35,665 nt of DNA from Okeania sp. SIO3I5 (GTDB lineage: Bacteria > Cyanobacteriota > Cyanobacteriia > Cyanobacteriales > Microcoleaceae): positions 1 to 35,665 of the forward strand of contig NZ_JAAHHT010000080.1 of assembly GCF_010672085.1 (NCBI RefSeq). Reading direction: 5' to 3'. Below the pieces are notes generated by a model, which saw only the letters and a list, made by a program, of their open reading frames with translations, made no database searches and was not told the origin of the DNA. This document shows positions 1 through 8,507 of this stretch, piece after piece (position 1 is the first letter of the stretch; every line of letters starts with the position of its first letter). The position numbers were made by a program, and so were the translations under genes.

Positions 1-39
1 TTTTCAAAATGATGTAATATCGTGGTGGGGAGGGAGTGG

Positions 40-92
40 AGGATGGGGAGCATGGGGAGGATGGGAAGGATGGGGAGGATGGGGAGGAAGAA
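40..92. repeat. Short G-rich tandem repeat (about 9 bp, ATGGGGAGG)
   Basis: An imperfect run of about six ATGGGGAGG-like units at the left edge. The open frame across it reads as a monotonous Met-Gly-Arg string, as expected of translated microsatellite DNA and not of a protein. No function is visible. Confidence 0.75.
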
Positions 93-255
93 TTCTGTCT
101 ACAGTCTTCACTTCTTTGTGTCTAATTCAATATATTTTTCTCCCGAAAAAACCGAACCGAGACATACCCATAACTTGTCAATAATGCCCAAGTTTTATGT
201 TAAGAAAGATGTTTATAAAGCATAGCTTCCCTACAAGGGAATGCGGTTTTCAAAG

Positions 256-284
256 CCTCTCTCAAAAGCAGGAGAGAGGTTTTT
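256..284 (+). terminator. Rho-independent terminator-like hairpin
   Basis: A perfect 8-bp stem (CCTCTCTC / GAGAGAGG) with an 8-nt loop is followed directly by a T run. It would end a + strand transcript entering from left of the window. Confidence 0.6.
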
Positions 285-903
285 ATGAGTTTAAAAATAA
301 CTTCTTAGATATTCAGAGGTAAGCATTCAACATTCATACATCTGAATGTAATAACTTGACTTTAGTTAGCCGATCGCCAATTTAATTCTTATGTCACTTA
401 TTGAAGACTAATTTCTTCTTCAGTGTGATAATTAGTTAATAAATGATAGTTGATAACTGATAGCTAATGGCTAAATGCTTATATCTAGACTGTACTTTTT
501 TTGAAAAAAGTTTCATCAAAAATATATGACAATTTTGATTTTTTTTTTACCTCAAAAAACAAATTAAAGTTTGGCTTAATGTAAACGTAGTAATTGACTT
601 TTTTGATTAATCAAAATTTCATAGTCAATCACCAAAATTTAGAAATTTTACTATATTTATTTAGTATATTTCTAGTACCTTGTTTAAGAAAAACCATCCT
701 GTATTATTAGTAAGGATTATTAACTTAAACACTTAACAATGGTGAGAATTTTGGGATAAGAATATTTTTTGAATTTTTGCTTATAATTATATAGATTAAG
801 CAGCGATAGCCAAAGTATTTTCCATATCCTATAAACATATACACACCTGCCTTGATTAAACTAACTTGAAAAGAACTATTTAGTTCTTAACTTAGAGATT
901 TTC
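285..903. other. AT-rich intergenic region upstream of desC
   Basis: No gene is seen. The stretch is very AT-rich with several A/T runs and weak A/T stems (about 495-550, ending in a run of Ts). It must hold the desC promoter and leader, but no -10/-35 pair stands out. Confidence 0.4.
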
Positions 904-1728
904 ATGACAATTTCAACATCAACATCAACAAAATTTTCCCTTGATTGGAGCATAATAGGCTTTATGGCATTCCTGCACATTGGAGCCTTGTTTGCCCTAC
1001 TTCCCAGTAACTTTAGTTGGACTGCAGTTGGCCTAGCATTATTATTACATTGGGTTACAGGTGGTCTAGGTATTACATTAGGCTTTCATCGTATGCTCAC
1101 ACACCGCAGCTTTAAAACTCCCAAGTGGCTAGAATACTTTTTTGTTTTTTGTGGTACACTCGCCTGTGAAGGTGGAGTTTTTGATTGGGTAGGTTTACAC
1201 CGCATTCATCACCAACACTCAGATGCAAATAATGAAAAAGACCCCCATGACTCTCATCGTGGTTTTTGGTGGAGTCACATGGGTTGGATGCTCCATAAAT
1301 TACCAATCAGGTCTGAAATTCCCAGTTACACAAAAGACATAGCAAACGATCCTGTTTATAAATTTTTCCAAGCTTATTTTATTCCCATTCAATTTGCTTT
1401 TGGTATTTTGCTCTACCTTATAGGAGGTTGGTCTTTTGTAGTTTGGGGTGTTTTTTTTAGAATAGTTTTTGTTTTTCACTGTACTTGGTTTGTTAATAGC
1501 GCCACTCATAAGTTTGGTTATCGTACTTATGATTCTGGTGATTCTTCGACTAACTGTTGGTGGGTAGCTGTATTAACTTATGGTGAAGGTTGGCACAATA
1601 ACCATCATGCTTTTCAATATTCAGCACGTCATGGTTTGCAATGGTGGGAAATTGATACAACTTGGATGATGATTCAATTATTACAAGCTGTTGGTTTAGC
1701 AACTAATGTGAAGTTAGCAGCAAAATAG
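904..1728 (+). CDS. desC: Acyl-lipid delta-9 fatty acid desaturase (DesC type)
   Basis: Membrane di-iron desaturase that puts the first (delta-9) double bond into membrane-lipid acyl chains, normally with ferredoxin as electron donor. The 274-aa length fits the cyanobacterial DesC family. All three histidine boxes are present: HRMLTH (H62, H67), HRIHH (H99, H102, H103) and HNNHH (H231, H234, H235). Hydrophobic segments lie before box 1 (about 17-60) and between boxes 2 and 3 (about 155-200). The ATG is the first in frame. Family function is established knowledge; regiospecificity and sn-position cannot be read from sequence alone. The gene stands alone after a long AT-rich leader. Confidence 0.93.
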   Translation: MTISTSTSTKFSLDWSIIGFMAFLHIGALFALLPSNFSWTAVGLALLLHWVTGGLGITLGFHRMLTHRSFKTPKWLEYFFVFCGTLACEGGVFDWVGLHRIHHQHSDANNEKDPHDSHRGFWWSHMGWMLHKLPIRSEIPSYTKDIANDPVYKFFQAYFIPIQFAFGILLYLIGGWSFVVWGVFFRIVFVFHCTWFVNSATHKFGYRTYDSGDSSTNCWWVAVLTYGEGWHNNHHAFQYSARHGLQWWEIDTTWMMIQLLQAVGLATNVKLAAK

Positions 1729-1997
1729 TTTTAAGGTAAGGATTCAGCTATTAGCTGTCATATCTCAGCAACAAGTCTCTCGCCTTTAGGATAGTGTTTA
1801 AATTAATGTAGACTTTAAAAGCAAGAGACCTGACTTTCCTAGTAAGACGATTAATAAAGCTTTGATCGTCAACTAAAAGCAATAGCTGAATTACCCAGTT
1901 CCGATCTAGGAAGCTAGCTGATGCTTGACTGCTAAATACCTAAATTTTAAGCTAATAGTTCATTATTATAAGGTGCATATTTACGGCTAAAATTTAA

Positions 1998-2267
1998 CTT
2001 TCCTGGCGGGAAGTCCCGCGCTCTCCATCCCCCCTAACCCCCCTTGGAAAGGGGGGAGGGGAGCGTCGTATGGGAAAGCCTGGGCCAGGATTCGGATACC
2101 TTCATAAGCTAAACGTTGATATGCCCTTGACACTTTTAGGAGCATTTTGTTATTGTAAAAGTCAAAACAGGGGGAGGACATCACCTCTGTCTAAACAGCG
2201 GTCAGGGTTTCCCAGACTGAAGAATCCCGCGTTGTCCCGTAAGGGCAACGTCGGGAGTATGTCAAAT
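1998..2267. mobile_element. IS200/IS605-like remnant or derived MITE
   Basis: The left side carries a REP-like hairpin (GCGGG-AAGT-CCCGC, about 2006-2019) and a C-rich/G-rich palindrome (about 2037-2060). The right side carries a stem-loop of about 30 nt (2226-2255) just before a GTATGTCAA-like end. The + frame at 2166-2262 resembles the degenerate 3' tail that follows TnpB-type genes in cyanobacterial IS605 elements. No transposase body remains. Subterminal hairpins without inverted terminal repeats fit this family, but the call rests on pattern recognition only. Confidence 0.35.
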
Positions 2268-2269
2268 AC

Positions 2270-2643
2270 AAGTAGGTAATCTCTATCTTAGCCATCGTTA
2301 CCTATTGAAAAACTAAGACGTTTGAGTTTAAAATTTCAGAAATGGGAATAGAAATAGATAATCTCTGTCTTAGCCATTTTACCTATTGAAAAACTAAGAC
2401 GTTTGAGTTTAAAATTTCAGAAATGGGAAGAGAAGTAGATAATCTCTGTCTTAGCCATCTTACCTATTGAAAAACTAAGACGTTTGAGTTTAAAACTTCA
2501 GAAATGGGAAGAGAAGTAGATAATCTGTGTCTTAGCCATCTTACCTATTGAAAAACTAAGACGTTTGAGTTTAAAACTTCAGAAATGGGAAGAGAAGTAG
2601 ATAATCTGTGTCTTAGCCATCTTACCTATTGAAAAACTAAGAG
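2270..2643. repeat. 81-bp tandem repeat array, about 4.6 copies
   Basis: TTACCTATTGAAAAACTAAG recurs at 2298, 2379, 2460, 2541 and 2622, exactly 81 bp apart. Copies differ by only a few substitutions (for example CTCTGT/CTGTGT). The period is a multiple of three, but nothing identifiable is encoded. The gap 1729-2705 otherwise holds only the IS-like remnant above. Confidence 0.95.
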
Positions 2644-2705
2644 GTACTAATAACTGATAATTGATATAAGAATCTTCGCAACTTTAGTCTCAGCAGAAGT
2701 CAACT

Positions 2706-3959
2706 CTAATTCCCTTGAACAATATATTTAATCCTAGTAAAAGCTTCTAACCCAATTAACCCTTGAGCAAAACATTTTTGATTAGACATTCCCAAGAAAA
2801 TATCATCTTTTTGACTTTGATAACGTGAAAATCTTGGAGACTTATTAATAAAACTACAAACACTATTAACACCCAAAGCAAACTGACGACTTTCCTGATA
2901 AGATTCTGCCACTAAACAGTCAGCATGACCACTACTATAATTATTAATCCACCCAATTCCTGAATCTATACAATCAACAACTTTAAAAGCAACTATTTTA
3001 CTTAAATAAGCCTCACTCCATTCTCTATCCTCCGTTAAAATCAAATCAGGAAACTCCTCAACTAAAGCAGCATCCCCTCTAACTTCAAAACCATTTTCCT
3101 TCAAACTATTCCAAAGTCTAACTACCATAGAAAAATTATGCTTACGATCTATCAATACCTTTTCTATAGCATTAACTGGATCTGGCTTACTTTTATGGCT
3201 ATCCAAAATCATCCAACGAACCATATCCAAACTACCAGTAGCAGACCAGTATAAATAACAATTACCCATTGCCACTTTCAAAACTGGTACAGTTACCACT
3301 TTCGCCACTCGCTCAACTAAACTATCTCGCCCATAAGGAATAACCAAACTTATATATCGGTCCTGAGTAAGCAACTCCTGAAGAGAATACTCCTCCGTAG
3401 GAGGTAAAAATTCTATACATTCCTTATGTAAACCAACTTGCTCCAAAGCCAACCTTAATACTTTAGTAATTACTAAATTAGAATTATGAGCTTCACTCCC
3501 ACCCCTAACAATCAAACTATTTGCAGTTTGAATACACATTCCAGCAGCGATCGCCACCAACTCTGGAAATGCCTCATAAACTAAAGCAACAACCCCCAAA
3601 GGAATACGTTGGCCATAACTCTGACTATGTTCTAATTGATATGAAGCACTAACCACTTGCCCAACTAGATCCGGCAGATCCCCAAGTCGTTGTAAAATTT
3701 GAACAGTAATTTGGAGTCTCTCTGGTGTCAACTTCAACAATTCGAGCATTGGCCCTGGAATAGGAATTGTCCGATTTGCTTCTAAATCCAGAGTATTAGC
3801 TTCTAAAATCTCATTTTTATGCTCTAAAATTGCTTCTGCCATTGCTTGTAAAGCCATAGAGCGTTCTAAAGCCTTAGTTTTAGCAAGTTCTAAAGAACCT
3901 TGATAAACGCGATGAATTACATTCATCATTAAGTTAGCAGAATAATCTTTCCTGTTCAT
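2706..3959 (-). CDS. proA: Gamma-glutamyl phosphate reductase (ProA)
   Basis: NADPH-dependent reduction of gamma-glutamyl phosphate to glutamate-5-semialdehyde, the second step of proline synthesis. It is an ALDH-superfamily protein of 417 aa from the chosen start. ProA signatures are visible: IPLGVVALVYEAFPE near the N-terminal third, the nicotinamide-site stretch ANSLIVRGGSEAHNSN, a Cys in MGNCYLYW at the catalytic-nucleophile position, and the C-terminal GLIGLEAFTRIKYI tail. An upstream in-frame ATG at 3989 would overlap the preceding gene by 26 nt; the ATG at 3959 begins just after that gene's stop, so it is preferred. The PMGxE-type C-terminal motif appears as LIGLE. Cyanobacteria often carry two ProA paralogues, and this could be the more divergent one. 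Confidence 0.9.
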   Translation of the reverse strand: MNRKDYSANLMMNVIHRVYQGSLELAKTKALERSMALQAMAEAILEHKNEILEANTLDLEANRTIPIPGPMLELLKLTPERLQITVQILQRLGDLPDLVGQVVSASYQLEHSQSYGQRIPLGVVALVYEAFPELVAIAAGMCIQTANSLIVRGGSEAHNSNLVITKVLRLALEQVGLHKECIEFLPPTEEYSLQELLTQDRYISLVIPYGRDSLVERVAKVVTVPVLKVAMGNCYLYWSATGSLDMVRWMILDSHKSKPDPVNAIEKVLIDRKHNFSMVVRLWNSLKENGFEVRGDAALVEEFPDLILTEDREWSEAYLSKIVAFKVVDCIDSGIGWINNYSSGHADCLVAESYQESRQFALGVNSVCSFINKSPRFSRYQSQKDDIFLGMSNQKCFAQGLIGLEAFTRIKYIVQGN

Positions 3960-3963
3960 AAAT

Positions 3964-4455
3964 TTAACGTCTGTAAGCAAGCCAGACAATAAAAGCAGGG
4001 AGCATGGCCAGAAGCACTGCCACCAGTGCCCAAATAATTATATTAGAACCAACAAAGTGCAAAGCTAAAGGCAGCAAAATCACCAAAGGTACTAAAATCA
4101 TTACTAAAGCTAGTGGGAAGTAGCGAGCTTTCCAATTGGAATATATCTTGCTCCACTGTTTACCTGTCCATCGCCAAGCAGGTTTATAGGGATAGTGACT
4201 GGAAAGTTGTTCAATAGTTTCCCTACTTTCATTGACAACAAATATTTGCTGACAGCGGTTACACCCAAAAGCATCTGTCAGGGTTATTGGAATTAAGCTG
4301 CCCCTACGCCTACATGGACAGGGGTACTCTCCATTCAAATCAATTTTTTGAGCTTTTTGAGGTCGCAAACTAATCCTAGAACCGAAAGGGTTGATTAGAA
4401 AAAGATGATCGGCACTCTCGAGTCCACAAGCTGTCACAAGAGAACTGCTCGCCAT
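3964..4455 (-). CDS. Zinc-ribbon membrane protein, conserved hypothetical
   Basis: A 163-aa protein. The N-terminal half has a CPC...CNRC pattern that looks like a zinc ribbon; the C-terminal half has two close hydrophobic segments (roughly residues 112-135 and 138-160) ending in a basic tail. This suggests a membrane-anchored protein with a metal-binding cytosolic domain. An in-frame ATG 21 nt upstream (4476) exists, but AGGAG lies about 11 nt before the ATG at 4455, which decides the start. It is four bases upstream of proA on the same strand, so the two are probably co-transcribed. I do not recognise a named family and infer no role in proline synthesis. Confidence 0.72.
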   Translation of the reverse strand: MASSSLVTACGLESADHLFLINPFGSRISLRPQKAQKIDLNGEYPCPCRRRGSLIPITLTDAFGCNRCQQIFVVNESRETIEQLSSHYPYKPAWRWTGKQWSKIYSNWKARYFPLALVMILVPLVILLPLALHFVGSNIIIWALVAVLLAMLPAFIVWLAYRR

Positions 4456-4514
4456 AGCTAGGTTTGCTCCTAGCATTTAAGCCTCTATTACAAAATTGGC
4501 GTTGCAGAAATGCG

Positions 4515-4630
4515 CTGTGGAATGGGCATCTTGTGTGGCATGGGCATCCTGCCCGTGATTAATAGTTTTGTGGCATGGGCAAGATGCCCATTCTTGATAT
4601 TTTCAGACAGGCAGGATCCCCGTCCCACTG
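4515..4630. repeat. Dispersed GGGCAT/ATGCCC palindromic repeat cluster
   Basis: Three variants of a TGGCATGGGCA motif occur, one forming a 7-bp stem (ATGGGCA-AGA-TGCCCAT, about 4578-4594). It lies upstream of the zinc-ribbon gene and looks like a decayed dispersed repeat. Confidence 0.5.
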
Positions 4631-4758
4631 AATATTCATCCCTCAATTCAGCAACGCCACAAAATTAAACTATAACCTGACTCCAGAGTTGGCGCTAGCT
4701 ATAATTTTGTAAAATCTCACAATATTAGAGCCAAATACCTCCAAAAGTTTCACGGAGA

Positions 4759-4800
4759 AGGATAGTAGAGCAGGTGTTAATATAACCGTTCTACTATCCT
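4759..4800. terminator. Long inverted repeat, possible terminator of tRNA-Gly
   Basis: AGGATAGTAGAG and TTCTACTATCCT pair over 10 perfect bases plus two more, around an 18-nt loop. It lies 3' of the minus-strand tRNA gene. No T run follows on the minus strand, so termination is only one option; it may be an inserted palindromic repeat. Confidence 0.35.
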
Positions 4801-4851
4801 CTAAACCTTTAAGAATAAATCTTATGTAGAAATAATTCTATAATTTTAGTA

Positions 4852-4923
4852 AGCGGGTAACGCGATTCGAACGCGCGACATCAACCTTGGCAAGGTTGCG
4901 CTCTACCACTGAGCTATACCCGC
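4852..4923 (-). tRNA. tRNA-Gly (anticodon GCC)
   Basis: The minus strand reads as a 72-nt cloverleaf: 7-bp acceptor stem (GCGGGTA/TACCCGC), D-arm TAGCTCAGTGGTAGAGC, anticodon loop CTTGCCAAG with GCC, T-arm with GTTCGAATC, discriminator U. The 3' CCA is not encoded, so it must be added by nucleotidyltransferases such as the one at 17536-20274. Confidence 0.96.
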
Positions 4924-5016
4924 AATTTGTTACTAATAATTATAGTTTCACAAATAATCTTATTTGTCAACCCCTAAGCAGAATTTTTTTTGAGAGTAAA
5001 TCTTTGATTAGTTTGG

Positions 5017-5598
5017 TTATACTTCTGGAGATAGCTCGGACTCGACAAGAGTGTTAGAAGTTATTGGTAAGGCTTGAGTTGTACCAGCAATACTATAATT
5101 ATTAGATGAGGGATTTATACCACCCTTAATTTGACGCATCAAACTTGCCATTTCCAAGGCATTCATGGCATATTCCCAACCTTTATTACTTTTAATACCA
5201 GCTCTTTCTAAAGCTTGTTGCATAGTATCTGTAGTCAAAACTCCAAAGATTACAGGTACTCCTGTTTGAAATGCTGCAGCAGCAATTCCTTTAGATACTT
5301 CAGCAGCTACATAATCAAAGTGAGGAGTTTGGCCTTTAATTACAGCTCCTAAACAAATTACGGCATCGTAGCGATTACTCATGGCCAATTGACGTGATAC
5401 TAAAGGAATTTCAAAACTGCCTGGTATCCAAATATAATCGACTTGAGTCCCCTCTGGATTAGGATCGACACCGTGGCGTTTCAAACAGTCTTGACAACCC
5501 TCAATCAATTTGCCAGTAATTAAGTCATTGAAACGAGCAATTACAATAGCAAAGCGTAAAGAGTCAACTTGAGTAAATGTTCCCTCGAAAACAGTCAT
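5017..5598 (-). CDS. ribH: 6,7-dimethyl-8-ribityllumazine synthase (RibH)
   Basis: Condenses 5-amino-6-ribitylamino-uracil with dihydroxybutanone phosphate, the penultimate step of riboflavin synthesis; family members assemble into pentamers or icosahedral shells. Family motifs in order: [15 protein letters not shown] near the N-terminus, [24 protein letters not shown] (with the conserved active-site His) and [17 protein letters not shown]. At 193 aa it is longer than the usual 155-160 aa; the extra length is a Ser/Thr/Asn-rich C-terminal tail of about 35 residues that looks disordered. It is downstream of psbZ on the same strand, an arrangement known in other cyanobacteria, but with a 403-nt gap. 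Confidence 0.95.
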   Translation of the reverse strand: MTVFEGTFTQVDSLRFAIVIARFNDLITGKLIEGCQDCLKRHGVDPNPEGTQVDYIWIPGSFEIPLVSRQLAMSNRYDAVICLGAVIKGQTPHFDYVAAEVSKGIAAAAFQTGVPVIFGVLTTDTMQQALERAGIKSNKGWEYAMNALEMASLMRQIKGGINPSSNNYSIAGTTQALPITSNTLVESELSPEV

Positions 5599-6001
5599 AT
5601 TATAGTAATCCTATTTAAGTTGTAATATTTTGGTAGTAGTCAAGACTCAGGAGTCAGGAGTCAAAATTTTCATGGTTTTTAGCTAAGATTAACTACTATA
5701 AAAATTTTCACAACCAATTTAAGAAGGTTGCTATAGAATTTTTTTTAATGTTAATTTTGGCAATAAAGACTGATAGTTATTTTTGGTAAGAGTCGAGAGA
5801 TAACAAGCACCAACTCGCTACCCCCGTGTCTCTTAAATATTTGTTATTTCCTACCTTAGATTTTAGATTTTGCTAGCTCAGATTGATGTTACCAAAAAAC
5901 TAGGTCTCTTGCCCCTTGGATAGGAGATAAAAAAATCAACTTCAGTATTTCAAGCATAGAGCTTCATATAGAGGTACTGATAATTGATAACTGAATTTGG
6001 C
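5599..6001. other. psbZ-ribH intergenic region
   Basis: No gene is seen. It holds a short GGAGTCA-type STRR run (about 5646-5664) and AT-rich DNA. Whether it contains a separate ribH promoter cannot be judged. Confidence 0.4.
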
Positions 6002-6193
6002 CTAAACAACTAAAAAGTTTAAAACACCTACTGCAATTACCAGTGCTACCCACAAACCAGAACCAATAAAAATCAAAGGTTTGCCTTGACTCCAGATTTG
6101 AGGAGAAGCATAGGCAAAAGGTACGCCCACTACTAAGATAAAAGATAAGACTACTAATAGAAGTAGTACGAATTGAAATAGGAATGTTAACAT
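6002..6193 (-). CDS. psbZ: Photosystem II reaction centre protein Z (PsbZ/Ycf9)
   Basis: A 63-aa thylakoid protein with two transmembrane helices (about 3-26 and 38-60) joined by a short loop containing [11 protein letters not shown], the recognisable PsbZ signature. PsbZ sits at the photosystem II core periphery near CP43 and helps stabilise supercomplexes. A GGGAG Shine-Dalgarno lies about 8 nt before the ATG. The overlapping longer frame in the same area is a shadow. ribH lies downstream on the same strand. Confidence 0.95.
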   Translation of the reverse strand: MLTFLFQFVLLLLVVLSFILVVGVPFAYASPQIWSQGKPLIFIGSGLWVALVIAVGVLNFLVV

Positions 6194-6425
6194 TTTTTTT
6201 CTCCCTGTGCAACAACAAATTTATCCTATTAAGGAATTAGAGTATCACAAATTGCGCGACAGTAATCTTAAATTTGGGTAGTAAATTTTCAGTATAGGTA
6301 GGTCATTTCACGGAACAGTTAGCTTTTTGTTGAGAGGGAGAGTAGAGAGTAGGGTTATTAGGCGTAAGATGCCTTTGCTCTTTTCCTAGAATCATTTTTG
6401 TATTAATTTTATGGAAAAATCAAAA

Positions 6426-6698
6426 ATGTCATTAAAATGAACAGATCCTACTATCCTAGAAGTTGCTAAAGAAAAATTAGTAAATCTTTCTCCAGAACAA
6501 CTACAAATAACTCTATATTTCTTAACTTATCTCCAAGAAAAAGATGAAGCAGATACCTGCTATTTAATGAAATTACCATTAGAAGAAAAACGAAAAATTT
6601 TAGCAAAGTAAGCTGAAAAAAATCGGAAATACTATCAGCAAGATAGAGAATATCAAGAGTTACAAACTTGGAATGAATTATATAGCGATCGCAAATAA
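6426..6698 (+). pseudogene. Broken cyanobacterial antitoxin-like small gene
   Basis: One frame, opened by ATGTCATTAAAA, is coherent over 91 codons if two in-frame stops are ignored: TGA at 6438-6440 and TAA at 6609-6611. The second falls inside LPLEEKRKILAK-stop-AEKNRKYYQQD, which matches the common cyanobacterial small protein pattern LxLExRRKILxKQAExMxxxYQxD, found in annotated antitoxins. CAA to TAA is a one-base change. The frame ends naturally at TAA 6696-6698 after a HIP1-overlapping codon. No toxin gene follows. Family membership is from memory of the motif. Confidence 0.7.
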
Positions 6699-6716
6699 TT
6701 TGTGAAAAAAACTGTA

Positions 6717-6737
6717 GGGGTTTGGTCTCCAAACCCC
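6717..6737. terminator. Perfect 9-bp hairpin
   Basis: GGGGTTTGG-TCT-CCAAACCCC directly follows the antitoxin-like pseudogene. No T run follows on either strand, so termination is uncertain; it may be a dispersed palindrome. Confidence 0.4.
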
Positions 6738-6847
6738 AGTTTAAATTGGATTTGAAGACTAAAGCTCTACGATAAAATATTACAATCTAATCTTCTACGC
6801 AAGCTGAAAAAATGTGGGAATATTTTTAGCAATAGTTTAACTTATAA

Positions 6848-6888
6848 ATTCTAACTTCTGACTTCTGACTTCTAACTTCTGACTTCAA
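6848..6888. repeat. STRR heptamer-type repeat (TTCTGAC)
   Basis: Tandem variants of TTCTGACTTCTAAC abut the stop codon of the minus-strand membrane protein gene. This is a typical cyanobacterial short tandemly repeated repetitive sequence. Confidence 0.8.
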
Positions 6889-7440
6889 CTATCGGCCTTT
6901 AGCTAGATCGGCATAAATGATAATTTCTATCCCTAAAACTACCAATAGAATAATTTCAAAAGCACAAAATATATAAATCACTATAGAAAGATTTGTGCCT
7001 AGAGACCAGAACGCAAATAAAGCTACTAAACCAGAGAAAACAAAAGTAATTTCATCAATAATTAATTGCTGTATTTTGCGCTTTCTTCTTCTTTCATCGC
7101 TTCTATGAGCAATCTCCCAACCAAAGATAGATTCGATATCTGAATCATCTATTTGTGCTTTGATTTTTTCAGTGAGAGTCAATCGAATATATTTTCCCAG
7201 AGCAGAGATTTTTTCATCATTAACTACATAAGTCCAACCAAGAATTAGACAAACCCAAGGAATAACTAAGAGGGCATAAAAATTTGTTTTGTTGGATAGA
7301 GCAAAAGAGAGAATTCCGCCAAATATTCCCAGGGTTAAATAAATTATTTGGTCTCGAAAGGCGATACGTTTTAGTTGTTCTTCTTTCAATTTTTCATATT
7401 CGAGTAGAAGAACTTGAAGGATTGGTTTTTGGTCGTTCAT
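6889..7440 (-). CDS. Four-helix membrane protein, hypothetical
   Basis: A 183-aa protein. A charged N-terminal helix (about 8-26, Glu/Lys-rich, probably coiled) is followed by two hydrophobic helices (about 29-47 and 52-70), a charged cytosolic middle with FGWEIAHRSDERRRKRK, then two more helices (about 130-150 and 153-176). I recall similar proteins as uncharacterised in filamentous cyanobacteria. It is transcribed divergently from the phosphorylase/MoxR/vWA cluster with about 250 bp between, so it could be a membrane partner of that cluster or an unrelated neighbour. The 3' end abuts STRR repeats. Confidence 0.7.
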   Translation of the reverse strand: MNDQKPILQVLLLEYEKLKEEQLKRIAFRDQIIYLTLGIFGGILSFALSNKTNFYALLVIPWVCLILGWTYVVNDEKISALGKYIRLTLTEKIKAQIDDSDIESIFGWEIAHRSDERRRKRKIQQLIIDEITFVFSGLVALFAFWSLGTNLSIVIYIFCAFEIILLVVLGIEIIIYADLAKGR

Positions 7441-7571
7441 GGAATTGTTTTTTCTGTAATAAATTAGTTGCTAAAAGGAGCAATTGAGCAGTGTTGGAAT
7501 TGAGTTTGAATTTATTGAAAAGCAGTTTGATTTTTACAGGATTTGTGAAAATATGAAGTTATACACAATTG

Positions 7572-7597
7572 GTAGGGGTTAACGGCTGTTAACCCCT
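7572..7597. promoter_or_regulatory. Perfect palindrome in the divergent intergenic region
   Basis: TAGGGGTTAAC-GGCT-GTTAACCCCTA, an 11-bp perfect inverted repeat with a 4-nt loop, lies 91 bp upstream of the phosphorylase gene and about 130 bp upstream of the divergent membrane protein. It could be an operator, or a hairpin followed by an A/T tract (ATTATATTAT). It resembles the GGGGTTTGG hairpin at 6717-6737, so a dispersed palindrome is also possible. Confidence 0.45.
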
Positions 7598-7687
7598 ATT
7601 ATATTATGATGGTTAGGCATAAGTCTTTTATATATTTAAAAATAAATTAGTCATAATAGAAGGCAGTTCAATTACTAGGTAAAAGGT

Positions 7688-8488
7688 ATGTCTTGTGCGG
7701 TTATTTTAACAGCAATTCGTGTCGAATATATGGCAGTACGCGCTCATCTCAGTGACTTGACAGAGGAGATGCACCCTAATGGGACAATTTATGAAAGGGG
7801 TAAATTTTCTATTGATTGTCAAGAGTGGGAAGTGGCTATTGTCGAGACTGGTGCTAGAAATTCTCCCGCAGGGATAGAAGCGGAAAGGGCGATCGCTTAT
7901 TTTAATCCTGATGTAATTCTATTTGTTAGGGTAGCTGGAGGAATTAAGGATGTCCAACTGGGAGATGTGGTTGCTGCGACTAAGGTTTATGGTTATGAGT
8001 CGGGTAAGGTAGCTGAAACTTTTAGACCAAGACCCGATGTTGGTCTTTCAAATTATAATATGATTCAACGGGCAAGGGCTGAGGCTAGAAAAGAAGATTG
8101 GTTAGCTAGACTTTCTGATTCAGATAAACCTAATGTATTTGTTGCTCCTATTGCTAGGGGGGAAAAGGTAATTGCTAATAAAAAATCAGATTTATTTGAG
8201 TTTCTTCAACAGAATTATGGTGATGCTTTAGCTGTGGAAATAGAAGGTATTGGTATTTTGCAAGCTGCTCATACTAATCAACAGGTTTCGGCGTTAATTA
8301 TTCGGGGTATTTCTAGTTTAATTGATGATAAAAGTAGGGCGAATAAAGAAGGGTCTGAAGAAGTAGCTGCTCGTCATGCAAGTGCTTTTGCTTTTGAGAT
8401 TTTAGCAAAGTTTAAGTCAACTAAAAATCAACAAACTCTTGCTAAACAAGATGTTAAATATCATCAAAAAGTTCTTAATTTTTTTTAG
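7688..8488 (+). CDS. Phosphorylase/MTAN-superfamily protein, probably inactive
   Basis: A 266-aa single-domain protein of the purine nucleoside phosphorylase/MTA-SAH nucleosidase fold. The superfamily shows as an AGG loop in VRVAGGIKDVQLGDVV, the base/ribose-site VEIEG (E186) and the RGISSLIDDK strand near the C-terminus. Two positions deviate: the strand usually reads xGISD, where Asp protonates the purine N7, but here it is Ser (S210); and the usual VGVAGG is VRVAGG (R81). I infer a regulatory or scaffold domain that has lost nucleosidase chemistry. It ends only 19 nt before the next gene and clearly starts an operon. The ATG follows AAAAGG closely. Related domains act as nucleotide-cleaving effectors in anti-phage systems (established for ATP nucleosidases). 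Confidence 0.8.
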   Translation: MSCAVILTAIRVEYMAVRAHLSDLTEEMHPNGTIYERGKFSIDCQEWEVAIVETGARNSPAGIEAERAIAYFNPDVILFVRVAGGIKDVQLGDVVAATKVYGYESGKVAETFRPRPDVGLSNYNMIQRARAEARKEDWLARLSDSDKPNVFVAPIARGEKVIANKKSDLFEFLQQNYGDALAVEIEGIGILQAAHTNQQVSALIIRGISSLIDDKSRANKEGSEEVAARHASAFAFEILAKFKSTKNQQTLAKQDVKYHQKVLNFF

Positions 8489-8507
8489 CTGATTACTTCA
8501 TATAAGT

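Noticed and set aside
22-225. 67-aa N-terminal Met-Gly-Arg repeat protein
   Set aside because: Translated G-rich microsatellite without SD or family signal.
2070-2279. 69-aa + strand gene
   Set aside because: It reads through the IS605-like tail and hairpins; only a degenerate transposase end.
5964-6218. 84-aa minus-strand frame over psbZ
   Set aside because: A different frame of the same DNA; psbZ is clearly recognisable and has an SD.
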